A DNA stretch of 64,000 nucleotides from Hypomesus transpacificus (taxonomy: Eukaryota > Chordata > Actinopteri > Osmeriformes > Osmeridae): contig NC_061071.1 in NCBI RefSeq assembly GCF_021917145.1, forward strand, positions 7,600,072 to 7,664,071, read 5' to 3'. The notes beneath the pieces were generated by a model that was not told the DNA's origin, did no database searches, and saw only the letters and a program-made list of their open reading frames with translations. Below, piece after piece: positions 36,688 through 48,132 of this stretch. The first letter of the stretch is position 1; every line of letters begins with the position of its first letter. The position numbers and the translations under genes are program-made.

Positions 36688-37432
36688 TCTACCCAGTAAA
36701 ACCAACTAACCAATATATTATTCTGTGGACCTGTCTGTCTGGATGTCAACTCAAAGTTTCAGGCTAAATATTGATGCAGAGCAAGACACGTTCACCCTTG
36801 AACAAGCTCCGTCTCCCCAAACACACAAACTAAGGGGTTATGTTTTAAGAGTCTCAGCACTGTCGCTTGTTTCCGACCTAAAAAACACGTACAGAAACTT
36901 GTGCAGGAGGAAGTGGTATTTGATGTATTGAGGAGTCTGTGGGTCTGTGGGCTCTATAAGTATATGACAATGGGGTAGATAGCTGTGCAGCCCTGGCAAC
37001 TACTATTCACTGCTCAACGTTTATTTTCAGTTTTAGCAACATTAGGAAACCACATGTGCACATGTTCTTGGTAACTCAGATGAAGGGTGCAAAGTCACTT
37101 TTATTAATAATAAATGAGACAACATTGTATTTGTTAATTACACATGTCACAGTAAACAATTTAGGTGCAACATGATTCTGTGATTATCAGAAATATTGAT
37201 TATTGAGTGGGTGGGGGGGGGGGGGGGAGTGGGGCGGAAACCAATATTGATAAGTAATGAAGTTGGAAGAGAGCCAAAGAAGTAATGTTACTGGAAAGTG
37301 GTTGGGAAGCAGACTATGGTAAGAGTCAAAAAGAGTTGTGACCAGTGTGTATAGTATAAGTCAGTCGTCATCATCAGCACAGGGAGTTCAACTGGATGAC
37401 CAGCTGGGCAGTTGAGTACAGCCCATTGGTTC

Positions 37433-39097
37433 TCAATATGAATGTGTTGTACGGCTCGTTGGCTCAATATCCTGCACCTTCTAAAAGACACAAGCAAAGC
37501 AGTCTCACTGAGCAATCAACCAACATGACTTAGAATAAACACATTTTATGTACAGTACCAGTCAAAAGTTTGGACACATTTTGGGAAAATGTGTCCAAAC
37601 TTTTGACTGGTACTGTATTCATGGACATTTAAAGGCATAATCATTGATACCCTATACCGAAGTGCTGTGAATTCATTTGAGTTCATAAAGACATCATGTT
37701 TTACGTGAAACTCTTTGGAAGGGACACAGTTTTGCTGGTGAAGTTTCCTTTTGGGCAAAAAAGAAAAGAGAAAAGAATGAACACAGTGGTAAATAATAGG
37801 CCTATGTAACAATGTCTCTAGCACTGTTTGTCTGCTTTAAGGGGTATAAGCATACTGTTCTCATAACCGCTCTGACACACTAGACGAGAAGTGAAAGGAC
37901 CTATAGTGGTTAAGATTGAAATGGAGACCTACAACCTGTCCATCTCTAATTATATCTTAGCATGTGCGTTGTATTTGAAACACACAAATGTATTTACTAT
38001 ATTAAGGCAAGCGCTAATGAGTGGTCATTAACATAGCAAGATAATCTGGTGACTTGAATCACCAGTTTACAGAATGAGTCGTCATTGTCATCCTTTTCTG
38101 TTCTTTTTGAGTGAGCTAATCTCTTACCAGAGATGTATTTTCTTCAGAGTTACTCCAACAAGTACAACAGCAACCATGGTCACTGCCAAACCTCCCATCA
38201 TCACCGTCACCTTAGGGTAGTAGGGGCCTTCTTCAGTCATAGACGCATGAGATTCTGCGTGCGGAAAGCAAGGTTTTGTGTTTTACACTATTTATGTTGA
38301 TCTTGTTTGTCTCATTAATAATAATTATCATCATAATGATCATAATACTGAGAACTTGATGACACACTGTACATTGTAAGTTGAACACAGAACACAATGC
38401 AGTAGCAGCAGTACTTAATAACTTTAATCTATGGAACACTTACCTTTGTAAGAAACACTGATATTTGTGAAATTTGTTCCTCCATGAAAGATACACTGAC
38501 ATTTGTAGTTCCCTTCATCAGATGCTGTTGGATGTATGAAGTGTAAAAATGTTCTTTCCTTCTCTACGTGCATGGTGACTCTGGAGACACAACTTGTGTG
38601 TATTTTATTAATGTCAAATCGATACGCAATTGCACATCCATATGTCAAATTATTCACTGTATGTATCTCACAATTGACAGCAAGCATTTCCTCAAATGAT
38701 GGGTAGGTGCATATAGGAGTGGAATTTGACATTTCTGAGAGCACAAAATAGAGTTTCTGGAAAAAAAGACACATTGATATTATTAGTGGATGATGGGATA
38801 GACTGGGAATACTGTATGCTCAAATCATATTAGTTAAGTAAACAGATACTTGATTATCTACTGTTATTATTATTATAGGCATTATCTGTGTGTTGCTTTG
38901 TTCAAAAGTGTCAGCTAAATTAATACAATGTAAAATGTATGTGTACTGAATCTACAGGGACAAGAATGCAGGAACAAGTCACAAAGAAAATGCAGGGAAT
39001 CATTCAAATGAAACTATTATCTGGACTTACCCTCAATGGCTGTGTACATTCCCTGCAGTCCCAAAAGCACAACAAACCTGAATGCACTTTTCCACAT
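37433..39097 (-). pseudogene. Single-Ig receptor, array copy 4, frameshifted in the Ig exon
   Basis: Exons by homology are 39031-39097, 38444-38756, 38128-38254, 37705-37747 and 37433-37480. The Ig exon is 313 nt instead of 315. Two bases are missing seven bases after the acceptor (AAACTCTATTTT against AAACTCTCTATTTT), so joining it to the signal exon in the usual phase reaches a stop within about 20 codons. The last exon also has the 8-bp insertion and early stop. An open frame entering from an upstream ATG through the acceptor (MCLFFQKLYFVLSEM) could rescue the Ig domain only by using a different start. I call it a likely pseudogene, or a copy with altered 5' splicing. Confidence 0.65.
37553..37615. 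mobile_element. 63-bp Tc1-type terminal-repeat palindrome (array copy 4)
   Basis: Third copy of the TA-flanked palindrome, at the same place in the unit as in copies 2 and 3. Confidence 0.8.
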
Positions 39098-39814
39098 TCT
39101 ACCCAGTAAAACCAACTAACCAATATATTATTCTGTGGACCTGTCTGTCTGGATGTCAACTCAAAGTTTCAGGCTAAATATTGATGCAGAGCAAGACACG
39201 TTCACCCTTGAACAAGCTCCGTCTCCCCAAACACACAAGGTAAGGGGTTATGTTTTAAGAGGCTCAGCACTGTTGCTTGTTTCCGACCTACAAAACACAT
39301 ACAGAAACTTGAGCAGGAGGAAGTGGTATTTGATGTATTGAGGTGTAAAACGTCTGTGGGCTCTATAAGTACATGACAATGGGGTAGATAGCTGTGCAGC
39401 CCTGGCAACTACCATTCACTGCTCAACGTTTATTTTCAGTTTTTAGCAATATTAGGAAACCACAATGTTCTTGGTAACTCAGACTAAGTGTGCAAAGTCA
39501 CTGCAATTAATAATTAATGAGACAACATTGTATTTGTTCATTCCAAATGTCACCGTAAACAATTGAGGTGGAACATGATTCTGTGATTACCAAATCAGAC
39601 GTCATTACAGATCAACAAACACAGTGTAAATGGGTGAGTATTAAAATAACATGAAAAGAATCGTAATGTTCAGAAAACACGATTGCTCTCTTTTCTCCAC
39701 GAATGGCTCCTTCATCATTGAGACTCCCATCTATGATTGGTTGGTAAGTGCTCTGCCCCTCAACGTTACATCCATGTTCCATACACAGGCCCAGTTCTCC
39801 ATGGTCCGGTGCCG
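39098..39814. other. Spacer between single-Ig copy 4 and mospd2
   Basis: The left part is the diverged upstream flank of the array unit (up to about 39,560). The rest is the 3' UTR and downstream flank of mospd2. No independent coding sequence is supported. Confidence 0.6.
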
Positions 39815-42800
39815 CTACTGTGCATTGACCCCAGTGTACAACATGTAGAAAGCAGCGAACCCCAAGCCTGTCAGTGCCGTCACCATGGCTGTCAGAACCT
39901 TCTGGGACCACAGGCATCGCTCCAACTTCTGCTCCAGCCTGGTGCTGCTGGCCAACATGTGCAAGAGCTGCAGGGAACAGAGGATGCAAGGAACGGCTCG
40001 TTCAACAACGCAAAACACAGAGGTTTAGATAGGTTCTAAAATGCTTTGACACCTCTGTATTAACGTATTCTGTAATACTTTCACACTTCGAAACGCTAAA
40101 TATCCGCTGAACACTTCGACCACATGAACTAATTGCACTGGTGACTCACAGTGGTGTGCATGTCTTGGTACCCGTTGGCCTCCTGTATTTTGGGCTGTTC
40201 TTTTTGGCTGTTTCTTACTGGGTTGAGGGCAGGCTTGAGGCCTTCCAGGATGTGACATTGCAGCCTACAGGTACAGACAAGCACTTTATCAATGCACATC
40301 TGAGGTATAATTGTCTTTGGAGACACATAAACAACCAACACTGTTCTTAATTGTTACATTTTCTACAAATACTTTAGTAGGGCACTTGATGTTTGTGTTT
40401 TGTTCATCTTAATAAAAGTGGACAATCTCACCTGTGCTCCATCATTTTGTTTCGTTGGATGCCCTTCCAGAAGGAGGTCAGATCTGGGCCTGTCCCACTG
40501 TTCTGTTCCATCTCTGCTGCCATGATCAAGAAACGGTCCTGAGGCGAGGGCACAGAAGCTGCACAGCCAATCAGAAGACATGCAATCGGGTCCAACAGCC
40601 GATCAGAAATAATCTAGGACTAACAGATTTTTTCTCCCATTTCTATATATATATTAAATACAGGTCTACAGATCCTATTCATGTTTTTATATTGCATACG
40701 CAGTGTAGGACTTTACAGAGTAGGACTAAAGGGTTGAATGGGATAGATGAAGCACCTCCATGCAGGGACACCATGATCTCTGCATTAGTCCCTGGCTCAC
40801 AGCTACTGTTGCTGGGCTTCACCCTGTACTTGTTTGGTGCTGTGGTGCGTACCTAAAACCATAGATAGGAGGGTTGTCAAATAAGCCAAAAATACATCTA
40901 TGTATGCATTCATTTATGTATACACATGTATACCTAAATATGGCGAACAGCAGTGAAGTGATGATTGTCTGGAGCCTTCCTTCCTGTTTTTTTTAACTAC
41001 TTTAGTACTAAATTAGTTACTAAATTAGTTACTAAATTAGTTTCTAGTGTATAAGTAAGCACTTGATTTTCTACTTGCTTTTGTTGTTTCCACTTTTCTG
41101 GTATTGTTTTGGTTGTGATTGGATGTACACGGATGAACACATAGGTTATCCAGTGTTTAAAGAGGGACATTCTAGAGTCCACTGAGCAAGACTTACCTTA
41201 AAGGCCACTGGGTTTTTGGTGACATTATTAAGGACGATCAGACATTTCTTGTCGCTCTCTTGGGAGCCAAAGCACAGCTCTTCAGCAGGACTGCAGCAGG
41301 AAAATAAACAAGATCAAATGCTGAAAACCCCATTTCTGTGCTTTCCTTTTCTCTCTGTCTTGTCACTTCACTTCAAAAACAAGTGGTTTAGCCCGTGTGC
41401 TCACTCTGCAGAAGCGTGGTGCGCCAAAGTCCCCATACATATTCCAAGCAGTACACTGTACATGCACCTGCAAATTATATTGTGTGCATAACTGCTAAAT
41501 ATTCTATTCCATTTTAAGTTTGTAACATCAATGCAAAATATAACCTAATATGGAGTAAAGCATGGTGACACTGTACTACACCACAGTAATGATGTAGGAC
41601 ATAGACAAAAATATGTATTACACTGTACATTCAAATGGATACAAAAAAGTCAAAACATGAACAAAATAAATGAGTACAGTCTTTAACCTCAAAGTCAACT
41701 CTAACCTGACATGGAGCAAACAGCCTTTCCAAGTCGTCGTGGGTCTCCTAGCTGTCCTGACTCTGCTCACAGTGTCCATGTCCCCATCCTCAGAAAAGGA
41801 CACCTGCTCCTCCAAATGGATAGAGATGGAGAACAAATGTATCTGTTATCTATATGCTATGCTATTATCCATGCTCGCTACATATGACTAGAATTGGACA
41901 GTAGGACGGCTCTGAACTAGGCGGTTTGTCGGATGAAGGCATGGACGGCGGCACCTTTTTGGGGATGACGGCTGGCTCTGCCATCTCACCATCCTGCTCT
42001 CCATCTTTCACCTCCATGTCATCCTCATGTCCAGGATCGGATATGGACCGCTGGAAGTCATCGTCGGGCAGAGGTGGATAGCTGTATTTGAAGGGGTCCT
42101 GTGAATTCGACGTTAACAGAAGAGATACTTTGGCCAAACCAGATCCCAGGCAACACAGAAGCGATCACGTTCTTTAGTGCAACTCACAGCATTACCTGAA
42201 CCTTCCAATTAGTGTATTATGAGTGTTGTATGCTGTCAGCAGACGCAGCTGTAGGCTGTCTGTATTGTTTTCATTGAGAATACAGTCCCTTTAGGTGTAG
42301 TCATACATAATATACAGCTGTGGCTACATGCTAATGAGGCTAAATATGTGTGAGTGTTTGTGTACTGTATGCACCCAGCATCAATGTATATTTTAATCCA
42401 ATGGACAGAGGAATTATGTGGACAGCATACATTGAAACTAAAAAACGTTTAGACAAGCAGAAAGGTGTCTTCTGAACTGTATGCAAAGCAGAAAGTAGAT
42501 GTGGACTCTGTGTAGATACTGTTAAGGTGTGTCTGGTACTGCAGCTGTATGGAACGTACTGTTCCTCCCATGTAAGAAGGTAGGTGTTCTGCGTCGACGT
42601 AAGTCTGGATGTCACTCTTGGAGACAAACTTCAGCTTGTCGATGGCGTCTGGGTCCAGCCAGGTCTTAGTGACCCTCCAAGCAGCTAGGGTGTAGATTAG
42701 GCAACTGGGATTACAAACAGAGCTGTGATATAATCAGTGCTAATGGTGGTTGTTGAGATGGGCAGGCCAGCATGGTCTTGAATAGACTTAAATGAACTGA

Positions 42801-45480
42801 AATACTCGCCATGACTCACCATTCATGATCCATGGCATGTCATACATGAGCATTTTAGCTGAAAATCAACAGAATTAAAGAAACACAAACGAGACATGAG
42901 CTTTCCCTTTAAGGGCGATTATCAGATGGGGGTCCCATGCAGGTTAAACATACCATATGATTTTCCAATAAGTTAAAATGTTTTTGAAATGTCAAAGAGA
43001 CAATGCAAGTCCAGCACATTAAAAGGAACATGATCCTGGATTACTAAAATGCCACAAATCATAAACAAGAGGGACAAAAGCACTGTATTATCCTCAGCTA
43101 CTTACAAAGCAATCTTGGGTAATATACCTGGAAGCAATTAATGATGTACTTCACAAACTCCATGTCCTACAAGAGAAGGGACAGAGCAGATACTGATCGC
43201 ATAAAGACATCATTTGGAGCAATAAGAGAGGAAACATGTTCAGTAAAGACGCAGCTGTATATCTTTCTGAACAGACTTAGAGCCCCAAGCTAACGCCTGA
43301 CCCAGATAAGACAGAGAAGCTAACTTTGGCTCTTTGCACTCACATACTGTTTCTGTTTACTCAATCATATGACCCGTAATACCCCCAAGAAAATATCATA
43401 GCCTTTTATTATACAAACATTGTGATGTCCTAACACTGGATAGTCCACTGTGTGTGTGTTTGTGTGTGTGTGCAAAAAGCCAATATTGCAGATATTCTCT
43501 TAAAAAAGGAACTAATAGCCTATCTAATTTCTCTTTCAACAGCTTTTGTTTTTCTAGAAGTTTTTATGGTCCAAGATTACCTTTGAGCTCAACATAGGCT
43601 AGTGTCTAATCATGCCACATTAGGCCATTGGGTAGTTTTTTTGGAGCATACATAAGCACAATCATAAAGAGAGGGATAAATTGACTTACAGTAATGATAA
43701 CCGAAACTCATCCCTGAGTAATACCGAGATACAGTGAAGCTGTACATTTCGAAAGGACATTGGGTTTCACGAAAGACGCATTCACGTGTCCCAAACAAAT
43801 ACTAAAAACCTCCCATGATGTTGAGATTGAGTGAGTGAGAGAGAGGAAATGAGTGAGAGAGAGGAAATGAGTGAGAGAGAGAGACAGAGAGACAGAGAGA
43901 GAGAGGGAGGGAATGAGTGAGAGCAGAGGGAAGGGGTGTGGAGAGCAGTTTCTTACGACATTTCCTAGACCCGACTCAGACATGTCGAACACCACAGTGA
44001 GGGACATTCCAGGTTCTCTCTTGGCGTAGCGCTCTAACCAGAAGGCCACATACCTCTTCCTCTCCTGCAACATCCGCGGGTCTTTCACATGTAACTTCAC
44101 CCTAAACCAGACTGGGGACAAAACCGACTGTTTACTGCAGCATGAACACAATGTTCTATTTGGATTTTAAAAACGGCCACATTCAGATTGAGTTCCTCTT
44201 CAAGACAATAAACACATACACAGTTTGTTGCCTTCTTTATCATAGCCATGGAGGTAGTGCACACCGGACTCGAAGAGAGTATTCTGGATACAGCTTTCAT
44301 TTATGTCTAGAAGAGGAGAGATTCATCAATTAGAGAAATGGGTATGCTGATTGAAACTACATTTACATTTACATTTAGCAGACGCTCTTATCCAGAGCGA
44401 TTTACAGTAAGTACAGGGGCATTCCCCCGAGGCAAGTAGGGTGGAATACCTTGCCCAAGGACACAACGTCATTGGGTGTGGCCGGGAATCACACTAGCGA
44501 CCTTCAGATGACTAGCCCGATTCCCTAACTCGATTCCTTTGCCGCTCAGCCACCTGACTCCCAAACTAACCCGAGGTTAGTCTGAAAATGAAAGTGTCTT
44601 TGTGTGTGTGTGTTTGTGTGTGCATGTGGGACCTACACACGTGGCCCACATAGCCCTTCTGCATTCACTAAACAGAGGGTTCTCTATTGTAGTAGTTACA
44701 ATTATTTTCATTGTAAACCAGCCCAGGGTCTAACTTCATGCCATTGTAAAAATCTTTAAATAATCCTTCCCCACCTGTCTATATCTAATTTCCAAACAGT
44801 GATCAATGTTTTCTTACCCCTGGTATGCCATCTTGAATAACTGGTTTAAGATGGTTTACTGTAACCAACATGTGACGTTTGCAAATGGTACAACCAGTTT
44901 TGGATCAATCTGATGATGGCAGAGTGTTCCTGGAACAGAGATAACCCACCATTCAGTTCGAATTCCTTTCTCCACTTTAGGCTCTCATCGATCATTTTCA
45001 AGGTGTCTTCCAACACATAGTGCCTCCAGTCCAAATAACCGTCCACCAAAGCGTCGTCATTCAGTAGCCTGTCCACATCCCTGATGTCATACTTGTCACA
45101 TGAATCTGTGACACATGTAAATGGAATGCATGATTGCCCCCTTTTTTTTCGACACACGTTTCTTGTCTAAGCTATCTCTACAATGTATTAACTTTTGATT
45201 AGAAACACTTGTAACTTTCGTTACAGGCTATACATTTTGTATTATATTTTTAATTATTATTCTCTTCACAGCGCATTCCACATCTCACCTTGTGCATATT
45301 CCGAGCTGAATCTTTGTCTTATTTCTGCTATTTTCTTTTGAAAAAAAAAAAAGTTTATAAAAAGTTATCAATACGTCTGCATTTCATGTTACATCCAAAA
45401 TGCATTGTCTGATCAGATTTTTAAAAAGTGCTGTAATTTGTGTTTACCTTTTGTGATTCAGTTGAACCTGCGTCCGCCAT
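39815..45480 (-). CDS. mospd2: MOSPD2 (motile sperm domain-containing protein 2), complete, 511 aa
   Basis: Fifteen exons: 45448-45480, 45289-45334, 44950-45105, 44220-44306, 43957-44111, 43106-43166, 42820-42858, 42560-42684, 41955-42098, 41706-41809, 41197-41290, 40756-40852, 40432-40558, 40150-40264 and 39815-39967. The total is 1536 nt, 512 codons; human MOSPD2 is 518 aa. An N-terminal CRAL-TRIO domain (AFWLERYAKREPG, VVFDMSESG, MPWIMN, DPFKYSYPPLPDDDF) is followed by an MSP domain (about 310-425; SPAEELCFGS, VAFKVRTTAPNKYRVKPS) and a C-terminal anchor (VLTAMVTALTGLGFAAFYML). The protein is ER-anchored; its MSP domain binds FFAT motifs of partners at organelle contact sites. The acceptor of exon 10 is ambiguous by one codon. 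The start codon lies 803 bp from that of gemin8. Confidence 0.95.
43831..43925. repeat. GA-rich microsatellite
   Basis: About 95 bp of GAGAGA with GAAATGAGTGA interruptions, in mospd2 intron 5. Confidence 0.85.
44357..44563 (+). repeat. Teleost interspersed repeat, full length
   Basis: ACATTTACATTTACATTTAG start, GCAGACGCTCTTATCCAGAG core, a GGCCGGGAATCACACTAGCG segment and a GCTCAGCCACCTGACTCCC end. Same family as 11,566-11,748. Inserted in mospd2 intron 3. Confidence 0.8.
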
Positions 45481-46282
45481 ACTCTACTCCCGAGTCCCGA
45501 CCAGACAGTGTAAATACTAGGCTAGAAGCAGTAACAGAGGGGCGGGATTGAGAGAATTGCCATGTTTTAGTTGACGAATGTACGCGATTCACTGAAGCTA
45601 CAGGTATGACATTTGAGCGAGAGAAAGTTGGAATGACTGTCTTACTATTTGAAGCTTCAAACATGTATTGTTAAATTATTCGATTTTGATTGATTGTATT
45701 TCGTGCAGATAAATCAAACAGGGTACGCGTTTTTCCTTGGAAATGCAATGCACCTCAAGTGGAAAGGTTATTCCAAGTCCAAGCAGGCATAGGTAGACCT
45801 GTCCATCTTATTCAATCCACTAGGTGGTGGCATACACGCAGACATGCTTTTGACAATAAATACTGTAGTCAACTAGCGTTAAGTGAGCTCATAAGGTACA
45901 TAAGGTAGCTAACTAGTAATGCAAGTTTGATATACGTGTACAATACACTGTCAAATGATGCTTTGTATCAATAATTTCTGTTTTAACTAACGTGCGTTCT
46001 CTAGCTGGCCTCCATAACATGAGACGGTGACGTACGTAACGTTGTTTGTTAGCAATAGCTACTAGCTAGCTGACGACTACCCTCTCGCATGCCATATCGT
46101 GAACTTCTGTAGCCAGCTGTTTGGGGCATGCAGTTAATAAGCTTAGCCAGTTACACAAAGTTATCTTCATAGTGATTGCTCTTGTGCTAATTCACTTGCG
46201 TATGTTCAAGTTAACAATTTGTATTGCTTTAGGTCCGGCAATGAAATAAACTAAGCACCAGCAATCAAGTCATAACATCAGC
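45481..46282. promoter_or_regulatory. Shared head-to-head promoter region of mospd2 and gemin8
   Basis: The two start codons are 802 bp apart on opposite strands. The interval must contain both promoters and the gemin8 5' UTR, which appears to include an intron ending CTTTAG before 46,233. No TATA box was recognised. Confidence 0.6.
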
Positions 46283-47488
46283 ATGGTAAGTTAGCTAGCT
46301 AGCTAGCTAGTATCATAGCACAACTGTGCAGTGTGGTAGCCTACTTCACAGCATAGTCTCTCGATGAGCTTTATTGGTTTGTAGTTGCTACTCAAATGTC
46401 TTCTTCATGTACGCTAGCGCTAACTAATACAGAAGGTAGCTGTGTAGTTCTGATACGTAAGACTTTCTGTGACATACTTTTGGGGCATAATCTAATCTCT
46501 CATACCATCTCTCATGCCATAAATAGGAAGAACTGGGGAAGGATTCCACCTGGTTTGCTGACCCAATGTATGGCCGGTATTGGCAGCACTATCAGCAGGC
46601 TATGCGGTGGCACCAGAGGCACAGGCATGCCTACACGAAGGCTCTGGAGGCTGCTTTTAGCCCAGGCTACAACTACCAGTACCCCAAGACCCCCGAGCGC
46701 TATGCTGACTGGCAGAATGAAGGGAGTGGGTGTAAGGCCGATGAGGGGCTCACTGCTAAGGGACTGAGGGAGGAGGTAGGCCATGATTCTGAGAGCGAGA
46801 CGGACGGCTATGGCTCGGACACTGATGGTTCGGACAGCGAGATTGAGTGCGATGTCAGCAACATGGAGATCACTGAGGAGCTGCGCCAGTATTTTGCTCA
46901 GACAGAGCGGCACAAGGAAGAGCTTAGTAAGTATGTGTGTGTGTGTGAATTTGAAGCAAACCAAAACTAGTGAGCGCACAGGGCTGTTTAATTGGTAGCT
47001 GTTGAGTCAAGGTGTAGAAGCCGTGTCACTTCATAACAGCTCAGACGCTCTGACAAAAGAACCTTTCCCCGAAATACACCAGCACGGTAATCAACCTCTC
47101 TTCTGGAATAGGAGCATTGCACTGATGGGCTTGGTTAGTGTTTCAGTAGGTGACACGGCTTGCTGAATAATGAATCGTCGTGAAGCTCGCACGTAAAGCC
47201 TCCATTTCCCCCCCCCCCCCCTCCCCTGCAGAGAAGCAGCAGCAGCTGGAGGCTGAGCAGGCGGAGAGCTATGTGATGGCCGACCAGGACATGCACAGGG
47301 TGTCCTGGCGCAGCGCGCTGCCTCCCTTGGAGCGGCCAGGCGAGCGCCGCGGGGCCGAGATGAAGAAGCTGTACGGGACAACCGCCGCCAAGATCCAGGG
47401 GATGGAGACGGCCATGCAGCTCACCTTCGACAGGAACTGTGACAGGAAACAGCCCAAGTACTGGCCCGTCATCCCCCTGAAACTGTAA
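46283..47488 (+). CDS. gemin8: GEMIN8 (SMN complex subunit Gemin8), complete, 219 aa
   Basis: Exons are 46283-46285 (the ATG alone, then GTAAGT), 46527-46926 and 47232-47488, giving 660 nt, 220 codons; human GEMIN8 is 242. The N-terminus has [19 protein letters not shown]. The middle is acidic, then [20 protein letters not shown], and the C-terminus is [15 protein letters not shown]...[15 protein letters not shown], all closely matching human. Gemin8 bridges Gemin6/7 to SMN in the complex that loads Sm proteins on snRNAs, in cytoplasm and nuclear gems. The start codon is the last codon of its exon; a tiny upstream frame (ATG AAA TAA) lies in the same exon. Polyadenylation signal AATAAA at 48,127-48,132. 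Confidence 0.95.
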
Positions 47489-48126
47489 CTCAAAAGTGGA
47501 TCTCCCCCGAGGCCTGCTGGGGGAAGTACTTGTCTGGTGTTCTCGTTGACTTGGTGCACTGCTTTGAACTGCTGGTGCTGACATCTGGGCATTGGTTTGG
47601 TATGTTTTTTTAGCGTCTATTTTACAAATTACCCACCCTGCCACATTTGGGATGTTGACCAATGTCCAAGGGCGGAGGTAGTTGTTTCTGTGACTCTTTG
47701 CCAAGGTTTTTTGAGCCAGTGGTTCCATAAATGGATTATACATGCTTAAGTTGCACACTCAACAGGTCAGGACAGGGGGTAACATATGCATACATGGGTT
47801 GGTGTGGAATGAACAGGGAATTTTCTAGTTCATGTAATCAGATTCTGCACAGATCAGGTGTTCCTTGACTAATTAATTCTAAGAATGCTTCAGACGGTTC
47901 TCTCCTTCTCTGGCCTGAGCTTTTATCCCACAGGAATGAAGCAACTGCTGTTACTTGTGTGGTAGACCTGTTATATTTGATTCATAGATTAAATTAAAAT
48001 TCTCATCCCAATGTTATCTGCTTCATTATTGAATGGTTTAAACTAGTCACAACTTTTTTGGTGTCTCCAATGCCTTGGTTTTTTAAAGATGTAATTTTTT
48101 TTAAGAATATTGTTGATATTGTTTCT

Positions 48127-48132
48127 AATAAA
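48127..48132 (+). terminator. gemin8: gemin8 polyadenylation signal
   Basis: AATAAA about 640 nt after the gemin8 stop codon, followed by the T/G-rich TTTTCTGTGATC. It is the first clear plus-strand signal downstream of the gene. Confidence 0.55.

Larger units (their letters stand above)
31130..38750. repeat. Tandem array: three near-identical 2.42-kb periods
   Basis: Matching Ig-exon ends lie at 31183, 33605, 36024 and 38444, i.e. spacings of 2422, 2419 and 2420 bp. By eye the sequence between about 31,130 and 38,750 repeats with only scattered substitutions and poly-G length changes (17, 14 and 15 G). Outside these limits similarity drops: the 3' half of copy 1 and the 5' half of copy 4 are visibly diverged from the others. 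Confidence 0.9.

Noticed and set aside
31130-38750. CRISPR array or satellite DNA as an explanation for the periodicity
   Set aside because: The period is 2.42 kb and each unit contains a spliced Ig gene; there are no short spaced repeats.
39612-39989. 125-codon minus-strand open frame around the end of mospd2
   Set aside because: It is a different frame of the last mospd2 exon and its 3' UTR; the true frame ends at 39815.
44846-44949. Continuation of the mospd2 exon 3 reading frame past 44950
   Set aside because: The sequence reads through a donor (AATG|GTGGGT). The matching protein sequence resumes in the exon at 44220-44306, so the extension is intron.
47135-47758. 207-codon minus-strand open frame opposite gemin8
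   Set aside because: It is the antisense shadow of the last gemin8 exon and 3' UTR, which have clear coding evidence on the plus strand.
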